The notes beneath the pieces are model-generated. The model saw only the letters and a list, made by a program, of their open reading frames with translations. It ran no database searches and was not told the origin of the DNA. From Cladophialophora immunda (taxonomy: Eukaryota > Ascomycota > Eurotiomycetes > Chaetothyriales > Herpotrichiellaceae), in NCBI RefSeq assembly GCF_000835495.1, contig NW_015622541.1, forward strand, positions 1,054,001 through 1,118,000: a stretch of DNA of 64,000 nt, written 5' to 3'. Shown piece after piece: positions 45,795 through 56,984 of this stretch (within the stretch, counting starts at the first letter, position 1; the number at the start of each line of letters is the position of its first letter). A program made the position numbers and the translations under genes.

Positions 45795-46370
45795 AGTGAG
45801 GTATCCGATCAAATAGGCGGTAGGTACGAGGTTTTCGGTTGTGGTCGAGGAACGTCTGGGCTTCCGCCGCGTTGGAAAAAAAATAAATTTCAAAAGTTCA
45901 AAAATCAAGAGGAAGGTAAGCCGATTTTGCACTAACGTGTTTTGGTTAGATTGTCTTGCCGCTTACGGTCGAGCCGCCCACCGCCTCGCCTGTTGATGGA
46001 TCTCTTCATGACAATGACATGACCAGGAAGAGATTTTGGAGCTTCGTTCGCCCACTAGCATATTCTGGAAACCGGCGAAGTACTCTTCAATGGGTTTCAC
46101 GAATACTCCTCGGAGCAGAACAGCTGAGAATCCTTGAGAGCCACAAAAGTCTAGCATTTTTTTCTCGTCATAAAAAGACCGTGTAACATCAGAAAGGATG
46201 ACTATGCATAGGTTCTGCAGCAACCAGACCGCTCAAAGACTTACGAGCTGTTGTTTAAATATACACACACCGCCAGATCAGTTGGACCGAGCACCATTGT
46301 CAATACCCATCTGCGCAGCTGATGCTGAAGATGCAGAGACGCTATCGAAGATCTGGACGGCCATGTTTGT
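45795..46370. other. Intergenic upstream of MRT4
   Basis: About 0.58 kb between the MRT4 start and the 3' end of the permease gene. The A/T-rich GTTGGAAAAAAAATAAATTTC stretch around 45880 fits a poly(dA:dT) promoter element. Confidence 0.45.
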
Positions 46371-48041
46371 TTACTCTTGCGCCTTGACAAAATCGATGAC
46401 GGCAACATTGGGACCTGGCCAGTGCTTTCGCGCACGCAGGAACCATAAGCCGATGGCGAAGAAAAACACGAAGAGGAATATCGGTCCCGCGTAGTTCATG
46501 TTGGATGCTGTCACGGGCAACGTGCTCGGAATCGGCAAGAACACCATGATGTACAGGGTATAAACGAGCGCGGAGCTGTTGATGTAGACTCCGTACCGGC
46601 CCAGGTTCCAACCGCCCAGGTCAAGAGGCTTGCCACCATGCGACGAGGTCCAGCGTGCCAACAACATCGCCGAGATTGCCGTACCATATGAAAAGTACAG
46701 AGCTAAAGATGATAGCGCCGTGATGGCTCCAAAGGCGGTGGTGGAGCCGATATTCAGTAGTGACAGCAGCATCACAACGACAAGTGAGAGCCAGATAGAT
46801 CGTATTGGCACATGGTGGGTTGAGTCCACAAGCGCAAACCAGCGAGGTAAGCCCCCATCCCGGGACCAGGCCCAAGTCAGTCGCGACACTGAAGCAATAG
46901 ACGCTATGTTGACACAGAATGAGATGACGAACAGTCCACAGACCATGGCAGTGGTTGCTTTGACAGATCCTGTAACCCGGAGGAGGATGGTGATGATGGG
47001 AAACCCCGAGCTGAGCACTTCGTCGATGGGCCCCATGGCGCTAAGGATGGCTATCACCATGGCATATGCAAGTACACCGTTCAAGGCAATAGACCAGAAT
47101 GTTGCTCGTGGAACCGCCTGAGGAGCTTTCTTTGTTTCTTCGCTGAGATGGCAGGAATCGTCGAAACCGGTGAAACTCCACGCACAGGTGAGCATACCTA
47201 GATTCCACGCAACGTAGGTGTTGGACCAGCCCGACGATACGGACTGTTCCAAGAAGATGAAGTGGGCACTGTGACGACTGCCCATGACGACCAGAACGAC
47301 CAGGAACAACACAAAAAGACAGACGTGGAGTATTCCAGCCACAAGCTCAAGCCAAGGTACCACGGCGAAGGTCGTACCGAAGGAGTTGATCAGACCCTGT
47401 ACAAACAGGATCGCGATCATTATAAGTGTAACGTGCCAGGTCTCGGGCACGTAGTTTGGATGGTTGAGCATCGCCAGCTGCTGCAGGATGATGGCCGTAA
47501 TATTTGCAATGCCAGCAAGCAAAGAAACCCATCCAAACCACGTCATCCAGCCCTGCATCCAGGTGATGAATCTTTTCATATTCGACGGAGCTAGGTTATA
47601 TGTCCAGTGGTACTGGGCGCCGGCAATAGGAATAGTCGATGCCATTTCGGCGATGGATGCTGCTTGTGCGATTGCCCCGAAATAGACGATCACGACACTC
47701 CAGGCAAACGTCTGAGGGCCTCCGTTGTAAAGAGCAAAAAACATATTCCTGTTACTGATAAGATTCGGTTTGTCGCTGAGAGTAGCATCTTGCACTCACG
47801 TATTCATTCCCTCCCACGTGCTCATAAAGGTAAGAGAAAAGGCGAAGATCTGGGAGAAGCTGAACAACCTCCGAACTCTCGTCACGCTCTCGATGTTTTG
47901 TCCATTTGCATCTGCATTTGAGGCAGCTCCGTAGCCTAATTCCACATGATCACCACTTCTGCGGGTTGCAAAACGATTGATTGTCAACTGCACATCTTTG
48001 TCCACTTTATGCAGTTCGTAAGCTTCACTGTGGTCGGACAT
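46371..48041 (-). CDS. Amino-acid/choline/GABA permease (APC superfamily)
   Basis: Plasma-membrane amino-acid or choline-type importer. Exons 48041-47800 and 47748-46371 join in frame to 539 residues, the family's usual size. The N-terminal cytoplasmic tail is followed by SFSQIFAFSLTFMSTWEGMNTNMFFALYNGGPQ, a signature of the fungal ACT family (GABA/choline permeases such as Uga4/Hnm1). Then comes AEMASTIPIAGAQYHWTYNLAP in TM3 and GFDDSCHLSEETKKAPQAVPR, the conserved 'HxSEE' loop after TM6. About 12 membrane segments are visible. Substrate is not set by sequence. Confidence 0.9.
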
Positions 48042-49508
48042 TATAGATGTTTTCCCCGTAGAGCAGTTGTGGCAAGATATATTCTGCGATAGATGATGTT
48101 GGAAGAAGAGTCGATTGAAAATAGAGTCACGCCGTCTCACAAAGCAAGAGAGGAAGGGGAGAAAAGGAAGTGAAGATGAAGACCCATGGAGAAAACCACG
48201 TTTAGTCCCACGAGTCGAGAGCGGCTTTATCGAGGTCAACAAGGCCCATCTCTAAGCGAACCATCTAGCCTTCGTCGAGCAGAGATAAAGGTCAGCAGCG
48301 GCGGCGACAGAATAGTCCAACGATACGGGGTGCCCCCGGCTGCACGTCGTGAATGGATGGTAGCGTCCGGCCCCAGTGGATGCAGGACGGCGTGGCAGCT
48401 GGAGGGGTTCGAGTTCCGAAGCAGCGATCAGCCACCGCAGCAGCTGTTGTTCAAGGGAATTGCATTGCCGAGCAGGGTGCGTCCTTGCCCCATGATTGAT
48501 GCACCTAGACAAATACTACGCTCGCCAGGGAGCGTGGACTTGGTGGGGATATCGCGGGAATGACAGTAGGAATTAACTTCGTTGCAGCCTCACACTATGG
48601 AAAATGACTTTCAAATGACCATCCAGGCTTCGGACCACTTCCCCGTGTTGCCAGCCACGGGGCATGTCGACCCATGTACGTACAATAACCAAGAACCACC
48701 CCTGGTGGCCCGGGCCTTCAGCCTCCCCAGCGACCGACATTCCTTCGTCGATTGGGCGTCAGAGCAGTCTCAACGCTTAAGAGCATGGCTGGTGCAATCC
48801 ATGTCCCTGACTGGTAGCGGGGAATATGCTTCCGGTCAGAAGGCTTCCAGCTAGGTGCTCAACTTGCAGGGGCATCTCTTCACTTTTATGTAGATCCTCC
48901 TGGTCTGCTTCGCTGTTCGCTCTCCTGGAGGCTTACGGTAATTGGCCTGATTGCTTTCCATATATTATAGAAAGCGGTGGAAGCGACTGTCTCTGTAGAA
49001 AACAAGTCTCAAGAGTTGTCTATGCTTCAGATCAATCCGCCATCAGGAACAATACAACATGCCTTAGTCTTCTTTGTAGAGAAACTCTTCTCGAAAAATG
49101 CAGTCCACAAGCATTTTGAGTGGGTTGTGCTTTGTTTAAGGAAATCACTTCTTATTAGTAGTTCTTGAGGATGCCTAGCAGCCAGGTTGTGGTGGCTTGA
49201 CCAGTGATCCCCTGAAGAACGCAGCCAACCTCGTATTCACTCCCCGGCAACATTGAGCGGTAGCGGCGTCCTGATACTGCAACGCAGCCTCAGGAGCAAG
49301 ATGCTTGCTGCGGGACCATTCACATCTGATATAGGCACGGAACAGCCAGGCCTTCAAGACATGGCCAAGCCGATCACTACCTCGCCTGCCATCAAGGATA
49401 ACAGCCGCCAGATGCCCGCCTCTGCATGCCTTCAACTCGCAAAATTTTCTGGCGCTGTTTGCAGTCTTCCTCTCAGCCCTACGTGCACATCCTCCTTCGG
49501 TCGCCAGG
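48042..49508. other. Divergent intergenic region, permease and rhodopsin-domain gene
   Basis: About 1.5 kb. No gene was supported. A GGTTCGAGTTCC string near 48405 resembles a tRNA T-arm but has no matching acceptor or anticodon stems. Confidence 0.45.
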
Positions 49509-50848
49509 ATGGCTGACAGAGAGGCACCTGCTTTCTTTCAAATTTCAACAGACAACCATGTACCGTGGGTCGTGGTCACAGCCTCGGTGTTTCTGATATA
49601 TTCCATCATGGCCGTGGTTTCCAAGGTTGTTTCAAAGCTTCACCTTGCATTCTTGAAACCATACGACTGGATGATCGTCGCATCAACAATCACTGCCTTT
49701 GTGCAAACCGCCTGCGTTATTGCTGCTTGTAAGAACGGCTTGGGACAGCACCGTTATGCCATCGCTGAGCACACGTTTGCCGCATTTTCACGAGTGATGT
49801 TGTACCACGTTCCCAGGAAGATAGATTTGCTAACAGAGTGTAGTATACATACGCAGCGCAGATGCTATTTATTGTCGCCTGCGCTTTCGCAAAAGCGTCC
49901 GTCCTCTCCTTTATTATGGTTATAGCTCCGCAGATAAGAATTCAGCGGTCATCTTACGCCCTGCTGGCTGTCATCGCTTGCTGGGCGATCTCTGGAGTAA
50001 TCGCCGTCGCTTTCCAGTGCCAACTACCTCAACCATGGCTATTTGAAGAGCAAAAATGTATCAATCAAGAGGCACTGTCTCTCTTCGTTGGGATTGTGAA
50101 CATCCTGACAGATCTGGCCTTGATTGCTATACCGTCAGCTATGATGCGGTGGGTACAGACAAACACGAGAAAAAAGTGGCAGGTCGTAGCTTTGTTCGCA
50201 TCTAGAATCATGTATGTGTCGGATATATCTGTCCTTGGAATCACTCCGCTGATATGTCTTGACAGTGTTCCAATTTTCATCATCTTCCAACTCGTCGAGT
50301 ATCGAAAATTCTATCAATCCGACGACCGAAGTTGGAGAATGGTCGGTCCTGCCATCTGGAGCCAGCTGGTCATGAATCTTTCTATCCTCACAGCATGTAT
50401 CCCAAGTCTGAAAACGGTGCTTGACATGTTCAAATCCGGAACCTCATTTTTCACGGTGCCAGCTCAGTATCAGTCGACCGTGGACAACAGCTCCCAAGGG
50501 CTGAGATCAAGGTTGGCCACCGCGGTTACGCAGAGATTCGCGTCAAAGCGGAGCGCCAACAGGAGCCAGAATGATACAACATCTTCGGTCAGGGAATGGC
50601 CTACAAAGCAGATGAAAGCTGTCAGTGGCCAACATTCCGCACAAGTCTCGAGTAACGTCAGGAGCCACTCTGACATGAAGGATCTTCCCGTACGCAGTGA
50701 GAGCCAGAGAAGCCTGACGGAGAATGCGATCATGAGAACGGTAGCATATGAGGTCGGGTATGAGGACATGATGGCGACACACAACGCAGGCGGCTCAGAT
50801 GGGCAATCTCGAATTTCCATCAACAGTGAAGCACAGCACTCTTACTAG
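49509..50848 (+). CDS. PTH11-like integral membrane protein (fungal rhodopsin domain)
   Basis: Seven-helix membrane protein of the fungal 'rhodopsin domain' family, related to PTH11-like receptors, most of unknown ligand. Exons 49509-49793, 49844-50211 and 50266-50848 join in frame to 411 residues. The N-terminal helix VVVTASVFLIYSIMAVV is followed by LKPYDWMIVAST, where the family has 'DDWxxxxA'. Then come YTYAAQMLFIVACAFAKASVL, the conserved FQC(Q)LPQPW...CI loop, and NILTDLALIAIPSAMM (cf. 'NIxTDxxLLxLP'). A soluble Ser-rich cytoplasmic tail of about 120 residues ends the protein. No CFEM domain is present. Intron 2 is also open in frame, so its splicing is inferred from family alignment. 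Confidence 0.85.
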
Positions 50849-51595
50849 ATCCACAATGCAGAGTTTCGGCCCCTCCCGATGGCCCTATCAGGGGAACGCG
50901 GGCCCCCGAAGAGCCTATTGCTACTACGACGTTTGTAAAAAGATGGCATGGCGGAGGAAACGTCACTGGTCTTTGTATGAATACCTTGATGAGGATGTCC
51001 GTACACTCAGCGGGCTTTGCTATAGGAACGAGAAACCGAGAGGTTTTGGTCACAGATCCCCTCGGCCGACAGGAATCCCCGCAGAATCTGCGTCGTGGCC
51101 AAAGGCGTAATGGAGGGCATCTCGAATGGGCATGACCCTTAGCGATCACACTACCTAATGGGCCAAGTCTGCTCCCCGTAGCATCCGCATTCTGTCCTAA
51201 CGAAAGAGCATGGAGCTTTCCGTTTCCAACTAGCTAATGCCCACTACAGAGACTTCAAACATCCCCGCCAGACGGTCTTGTGGACGGCTTGCTGCAAAGA
51301 GCCTAAGGAGCAGTCCGGTCTTTTTGGCTGGGAACAAAGTCTCCACTGTGCGCTGCAAGAAGCTCGCGTCTGCAACTTGCGTGATAAATAGCGCACGACT
51401 CGCCATTTACCTATTCGATAAGCCAGCTCGCCTAAGCTCTTGCGGTGAAGGCACCAGCAGTTCGGCGGGAGAGCTCGACCCCCTCGAAATGTCGAAGCCT
51501 GCTCCTCATATACGAGGACTGTCCTATTCTGCATCCCTACCCTATCCACCGATGAGTCGCTCAATTAGCCAACTTTCTTCAACCCGCGCCGTGAG
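50849..51595. other. Intergenic between rhodopsin-domain and MATE genes
   Basis: About 0.75 kb containing the MATE promoter. The frame upstream of 51596 contains no recognisable extension of the MATE protein. No gene was supported. Confidence 0.45.
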
Positions 51596-53080
51596 ATGCT
51601 CGAGACTGCACCACTCCTCGAACCAGATATTGCCTGGACCGAACAAAGAGAGAATGGCACCAATGGCAGTGACATCGCCCTCGAACGAGCTACGAGATGG
51701 AAGACCGAGACACGAATAATGATCGCCGACACAGTGCCCTTGGTTCTGACGTACTTGTTACAATATTTCTACAGCTTGATTATCGTGCTGGTCGTTGGCC
51801 GCATAGGAGAGGACGAGCTCGCCGCCGTTTCGCTGGGGGTCACGACCATGAACATTGTCGGCTTCGCCATCTTCGAGGGCATGGCCACCAGTCTGGATAC
51901 GTTGTGCGCACAGGCGTTTGGGGCTGGCAATCCAAAAGCCGTCGGCCTGCACGTTCAGAGGATGGTGCTTTTGCTGCTGCTTGTAGCTTGTCCAATTGGC
52001 ATACTGTGGCTCTGTTCGCCGTGGATTCTGGCAAGAATGATCCCTCAGCCTCAACTGGCAGTTGTGGCCGGGACATTCCTCAGGACGTCCCTTGTCGGCG
52101 TACCTGGATACGTGGTGTTTGAAGCCGGTAAGCGGTTCCTGCAATGCCAGGGGAACTTTACTGCATCGTTGGCTGTCCTCCTGATTTGCACGCCTGTTAA
52201 CCTTGTCCTCAACTGGACGCTGGTGTTCAAGCTTGATCTGGGAGTCATGGGATCAGCGCTTGCCGCCGCCCTGAGCAATAACTTCCGAGCCGTGCTGCTC
52301 ATCCTGTATATCGCTCTCTGCCTCCCGGAAACACATCAGTGCTGGCCCGGGTTGCTTCCTAAGACCACCTTTCAAAACTGGATGCCTATGATCAAGCTCT
52401 CTGTCCCTGGCGCAGTCATGACACTGGGCGAATGGTTTGCGTTTGAACTGCTCAACTTCAGTGCTGCATACATCAAGACTGGTGGCAGTGACTCTACGAG
52501 CTCGGGGCCCTTGGCGGCCCAGGCAATCCTCTCAACTAGCTCAGTGCTGGTGTGGCACATCCCTTTCTCCGCGAGCGTGGTGGCAAGCACCAGGATTGGT
52601 CATTTAATAGGGAGAGGTTCCGTCCACACCGCAAAAGCCATGTCGAAATTCTACGCCGCGTTCTTCTCCGGAACCGCCCTATTCGACATGATGCTAGCCT
52701 TCGCCGTCTGCAGTCTCATCGCGCGTTTCAGCACTGCAACCTCATCCGGCGAGGTTCAATATCTTATCATGGGGACGCTACCCTTTGTCGCAATCTTCCA
52801 AATCTTCGACGCCGCGGTCTGCTGCGTCCACGGTATCATGCGTGGATTAGGTCGTCAAGCCGTCGGCGGCTGGGCTACGTTTGTAGTCAACTACTGCATC
52901 GGAGTTCCTTTGGCGTGGGTGCTCTCCCTTGGTCCCCCAATGCTTGGACTGGTCGGTCTCTGGTCTGGGTTGTCCGTTGGACTAGCTGTCCTGGCGTTGG
53001 TGCAAACACTTGTCCTAGGGATTATAGACTGGGAAAAGTGTGTAGAGGATGCGAGGGAGCGGGAAGAGATATGTGATTAG
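51596..53080 (+). CDS. MATE-family multidrug/toxic compound exporter
   Basis: Cation-coupled antiporter of the multidrug and toxin extrusion family, in the plasma or vacuolar membrane. One exon, 494 residues, ATG at 51596. The typical start block VPLVLTYLLQYFYSLIIVLVVGRIG is followed by ELAAVSLG, FAIFEGMATSLDTLCAQAFGAGNP, QAILSTSSVLVWHIPFSASVVASTRIGHLIGRG and a second-half GIMRGLGRQAVGG, all family signatures. About 12 membrane segments are visible, and the tail is short and acidic. Lack of introns contrasts with the intron-rich MFS gene. The substrate is unknown. Confidence 0.93.
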   Translation: MLETAPLLEPDIAWTEQRENGTNGSDIALERATRWKTETRIMIADTVPLVLTYLLQYFYSLIIVLVVGRIGEDELAAVSLGVTTMNIVGFAIFEGMATSLDTLCAQAFGAGNPKAVGLHVQRMVLLLLLVACPIGILWLCSPWILARMIPQPQLAVVAGTFLRTSLVGVPGYVVFEAGKRFLQCQGNFTASLAVLLICTPVNLVLNWTLVFKLDLGVMGSALAAALSNNFRAVLLILYIALCLPETHQCWPGLLPKTTFQNWMPMIKLSVPGAVMTLGEWFAFELLNFSAAYIKTGGSDSTSSGPLAAQAILSTSSVLVWHIPFSASVVASTRIGHLIGRGSVHTAKAMSKFYAAFFSGTALFDMMLAFAVCSLIARFSTATSSGEVQYLIMGTLPFVAIFQIFDAAVCCVHGIMRGLGRQAVGGWATFVVNYCIGVPLAWVLSLGPPMLGLVGLWSGLSVGLAVLALVQTLVLGIIDWEKCVEDAREREEICD

Positions 53081-53265
53081 CAGTTGAGTGTGCTGCAGAA
53101 TAGAATACAGACGTCGTCGCATGTGAGGTTTAATAGTCCCAGATACAGCTACAATAAAAGTAACCGAGTCTCCGCTGGTATGGCGCTTCAGTAGCTACAT
53201 CATCAAAATCCGATTCCGCAGAAGCTGCTCTTCGCTCAAAGCTCGATCAGCTGCCCTAACCTCCA

Positions 53266-54240
53266 TCAGAGCGTCAATGGGCCCCCTACCCTTGGTGTCC
53301 ATCGCGACTCCTTTTTCAAGTCACATGGCGGACGAAACTCTCCCATGTGGTATTGAGCGCTCAGTTTGGCGGGAAAGTCGACCAGGGGATACGCCGACAA
53401 TTTAGGGGTGCTAGACTTCCAGAGGCAGCGCCAGAACAACACCACCCAGAGAAAGGCAGTCACAGTCGTTTGTAGGGCAAGATAGGCGATGAATGCCTCC
53501 CGGTTAAGCACGATCCTGTCCAGGGGATTGCACAGGAAGCAGAGGTGTGGAACTCGGGTAGAAGCGATCCCTCCGTCAAATCCCCTTTGATGCTGAACTC
53601 CCAGGTCGGAAAGGCGAGGATGCTCTCCAGCAACGGATACGTGATGATTGACCAGTCATCATAGTTTGCCCCTGGCGCCGCAGTCGCAAATAAGAGAATT
53701 AAAGGACGATGCTGCTGGTAACCCCTGCCCTGTGTAGTTCAGAAGCACTAAATGTATAGTAAGGAACGTAGACGGTCGAGACTTTGGGTTTGACTACACA
53801 TTCGACGTGAGCGACATGACAGTGAGGGGCATGCCGAATATGACAGAATGACCAAGACGATTCCGGCCAACCCAAGAACTTGCGACAACAATAAGCCTAT
53901 TCAGCGTAAGGGGTGACGAGCTTCTTGGAAGACTGAACTAACCTCCCCACAGCCCACGCTCGGTCCCGATCTTTCCATCTCCCCCTCCGGATCACTTGGC
54001 ACATACCAGGAAAATCGGTAGTTCGAGGAATGCTTAGAAAGCTCAAAAGTCGCAGTCCGTCTCATCGATTGTATAAGGTCCACTGGATGACTTCGAAGGT
54101 TTGTCTGAGGACAAAGGAGATCGAGACGGAGGTCAAGCCTTGTAAGATTCTCAAAATGGCAACCGCTGAGCTGAACCTCTTCACTGTCAGAGAGATCGAG
54201 GTGGCTGAAGGTGAAGAATGCTGTCGTGACAGCTGTCAGG
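53266..54240 (-). pseudogene. Broken gene for a fungal multi-pass membrane protein
   Basis: Membrane-protein-like segments on the minus strand read ILRILQGLTSVSISFVL and FEVIQWTLYNR, then a TGA at 54062-54064, and in the same frame DGLRLLSFLSIPRTTDF. Further down are GANYDDWSIITYPLLESI and, in another frame, REAFIAYLALQTTVTAFLWVVLF with LSAYPLVDFPAKLSAQYHMG, ending at 53266. The stop could derive from CGA by C-to-T. The last frame change, near 53530, could be an intron, so at least one lesion is certain in the sequence as given but not necessarily two. I recognise the layout as a common fungal hypothetical membrane family without a known role. Confidence 0.5.
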
Positions 54241-55046
54241 ACAAAGTGGAAGAATCCATAGTTACAGCTGTTGATGGCATGACCTCTAACGCAGAAGTGG
54301 AGGACAGGAAGATGATCAAACGTGCTTGTGAGCGAAGTACAGAGACTTGTCCGTCACCAACAGTTTGTGATGTTAGCGAGCTCCTTTCACTGACAGTCTT
54401 TGAAAAGGCATGCAAGCGGTGGTCCAGAGGACAATCCCATCATACCATTATCAACATTGGAGTTGGGATAGGGTATTTGATTCTGAAAGAGGAGGTGACT
54501 AATTTTCTGGAGAACCCTCGAGTTTCTATAGTAGTAGTGATTGGGTCTAACCCCAGAGCTTAGTGGTCTCAACATCTCAGATCTCTAACCACCGCGGGGC
54601 ATGTCACGATACCAGACTCCTGGACGAGAAATGGTAGCATTCAGCGGGCATTCAGCGGCGCCTCTGCACAGGTCTTAGCGCCGGTTTGGGGCAGGACGAG
54701 TAGTCTTACGCTCTCCGAGTACTCGGTACGAGCATGTTAATCTCTTTAGGTCCCCTTTCCACAGGCTCCGGCTTGCCGCCGCACTCACTAGTGACTCGTG
54801 TTCAGCCTTGTGACCTCGTCTTGGGGGTGCGCCAGACGCCACCTTATTTCCACTCTCCCCTTTGCTCATCAAAATCACTCGCATCAGCTTTTAGGGAGTC
54901 CAGATAGGGTGGAAGCATTCTTCGATCCTGTTGCTAGCCCGGGCCCATATAATGTCTCCCCAGAATTTTCCAATGTCATTTTCAATCCATCTCTGGCTCG
55001 GGAATTTTTTGTAGCCTTGTTGCCGCTTCCATTCGTTTGATCCACC
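54241..55046. promoter_or_regulatory. Upstream region of second Thr-rich secreted gene
   Basis: About 0.8 kb. It contains CATATAATG at 54946-54954, a TATA-like element about 95 bases before the ATG at 55047. It also holds a 12 bp perfect palindrome CCGAGTACTCGG (54715-54726), overlapping a copy of the 11-mer GTACTCGGTAC (54719-54729). Confidence 0.45.
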
Positions 55047-56294
55047 ATGTTACTCACCACGCTCCTTACTTTTCTTGTCACTCCTTTGGCTGTTCTTGCG
55101 GCTCCTCCAAAGGCAAGCCTCGCGAAACATCTTAGAGATCGAGGAAGTCCAAACTTCCCGGGAGGTCCATACCCAACAGGCCAACCGACTTCGACCTGTT
55201 ACACTATCTCGGGATGGCAGGGTGGCAAAGGAAGACTTACTACGACAACATCGACCCGAACCCTGCCTCCAACCACCACCACTGTAATCCGGACTTCCAC
55301 CGTCATAACTATATCTACCCCTGTGGTCACTGCTACTACTACGACGACAAGCACGTCTACAGCTACCAGCATCGCTATAGGTGTGACTGACACTTTCACC
55401 TCGACGATTACTTCGACATCGACAGCATCGGCCAGTACGACAACCACGACGACCTCTACTACCACTACTACTGATACTACTACCTCCACCAACACTGAAA
55501 CGTCAACTATTCCTGCGCCTGCTGGATTTACTCCCGTCTATGATAGCTCAGGTTACACGTCCCTCAACAGTGAGCAACGGCTGAAGCGAAAGGCTTTGGA
55601 CACTCTCCAAAATATGCCCAGGTCCAGCCCAGCAAGCAGCCAATGGCGTGGAGGTCAAGGGCCACCAACGCCTCAAGGCGTCAAGTGTATTAGTATAATC
55701 CAACCTACTTCCACCGCCTTCACAACAGTCACAACGACCAGCACTATAAGAGCTAGACCAACAACAACCACTGTCACGAGCACCACTATATCCACTACTA
55801 CTATAACGATCGTGCCTGGTCCTGTCACGACAACGGTTAGCACAACAACAACCACCACCACGACCAGCACAAGCACATCCACCGAGACCTCCACAGAAAC
55901 AGATAGCACCACCACAACTACGACCACAACGACCACAACCTCTTTCTACGCAGCTTGCGCAACCAACAATATTATCGGTCCTCAAGTATCGCAGAACGAC
56001 CTCTACGTTCAAGGCGTCGGCTTTTCTGATCCAGACGGAGTACAAGTCAACGTCCCCGCTGCAAGTGCATATGATTGTTGCGTAATATGCATTACAGGCG
56101 CCGTGGTGGCTAATTGTCAAAATACCATCTACGACGCCGACAACGGAAATTGTAATCCCCTGGGCGGGGATACCTCCGTCTGTCCCAGTGGAGCGCAGGG
56201 ATCTTCGGGCTATGTGTTGTTGAGCACCGACCAGTACAATCGCTATGATTCGAATGGGCCGTGCGGCACGCTTGGGCCAGACCCATCCACCTAG
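55047..56294 (+). CDS. Secreted Thr/Ser-rich protein with Cys-rich C-terminal domain
   Basis: 415 residues, one exon. The signal peptide MLLTTLLTFLVTPLAVLA ends at AAPPK. Two Thr/Ser-rich tracts (about residues 64-155 and 225-300) flank a short spacer containing a KRKA dibasic site, a candidate Kex2 cut. Both tracts are preceded by similar CYTISGWQGG / CISIIQPTST segments, suggesting an internal duplication. The C-terminal ~110 residues contain FYAACATNNIIGP, AYDCCVICI, CQNTIYD and CNPLGG, the pattern of fungal apple/PAN-like carbohydrate- or protein-binding domains. Likely an O-glycosylated cell-wall or secreted protein; the ligand is unknown. Confidence 0.82.
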   Translation: MLLTTLLTFLVTPLAVLAAPPKASLAKHLRDRGSPNFPGGPYPTGQPTSTCYTISGWQGGKGRLTTTTSTRTLPPTTTTVIRTSTVITISTPVVTATTTTTSTSTATSIAIGVTDTFTSTITSTSTASASTTTTTTSTTTTTDTTTSTNTETSTIPAPAGFTPVYDSSGYTSLNSEQRLKRKALDTLQNMPRSSPASSQWRGGQGPPTPQGVKCISIIQPTSTAFTTVTTTSTIRARPTTTTVTSTTISTTTITIVPGPVTTTVSTTTTTTTTSTSTSTETSTETDSTTTTTTTTTTTSFYAACATNNIIGPQVSQNDLYVQGVGFSDPDGVQVNVPAASAYDCCVICITGAVVANCQNTIYDADNGNCNPLGGDTSVCPSGAQGSSGYVLLSTDQYNRYDSNGPCGTLGPDPST

Positions 56295-56984
56295 TTTCGT
56301 TCCCTGTAACTACCTTCAACGAGCCGAGTTTTTCTGTCTTTTTTGGGTACTTAGAGAGCGTGTATAGTACGTGGCACTGAGATAATGTTTGGAGTGACAA
56401 CAACGCGGAGTAGGGGTTCACTGATCAGAAATCACAGGTTCGGGAAATAGGATGATCTTCACAAAGCATACAGGCTGCTACTAGTTTACATGTTCAAATT
56501 GGCTTGCGTGCTAAACCACTTTACACTAGGGAGTGGTTTGTAGTGCCCAAACTCCATGCTATTCCGTCCTAAGTGGAACCTGGTTACCATATTAAATGCT
56601 CGAGATGAGATTTCCCGGTAACAACTTAACACTTCCGATCTCTAACAGCCATCCAGCTCCAAGGCTCCAGGCTGAAGGACATTCTGGCAGGGCCAAGAAT
56701 GAAGAATACTTCGCCCCCAGATGTGATTGGATTCAACTTGATGGCAGCTTCTTCAATTGTGCCACCCCACGGACGGACCTGAGGCCGTGTGCATCGCCCT
56801 TGACACAGTCTCCATGACACCAACCTCACGCCTTTTCCAATATTTGGTCCCTTCCTCTCCACGGAAAAGCTGGATATCACAAACGTCTTGTGACCACTGA
56901 AGGACTGAACATTGTTCAGAATGAGGTCTTCTTCGCCTCCCTGACGTCGACAGTAGAACTTCACCCTGCCGACTTCGAGAGCGA
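56295..56984. other. Intergenic stretch before the HET pseudogene
   Basis: About 0.7 kb holding the 3' flank of the Thr-rich gene. Possible older extension of the HET-type pseudogene is not recognisable here. Confidence 0.4.

Noticed and set aside
48401..48416. tRNA-like T-arm GGTTCGAGTTCC
   Set aside because: The arm stem does not pair, and no acceptor, D or anticodon stems are found around it.
54030..54563. 177-codon plus-strand open frame
   Set aside because: It lies antisense to the membrane-protein pseudogene, whose minus-strand peptides look like a real family; the plus-strand translation has no recognisable feature.
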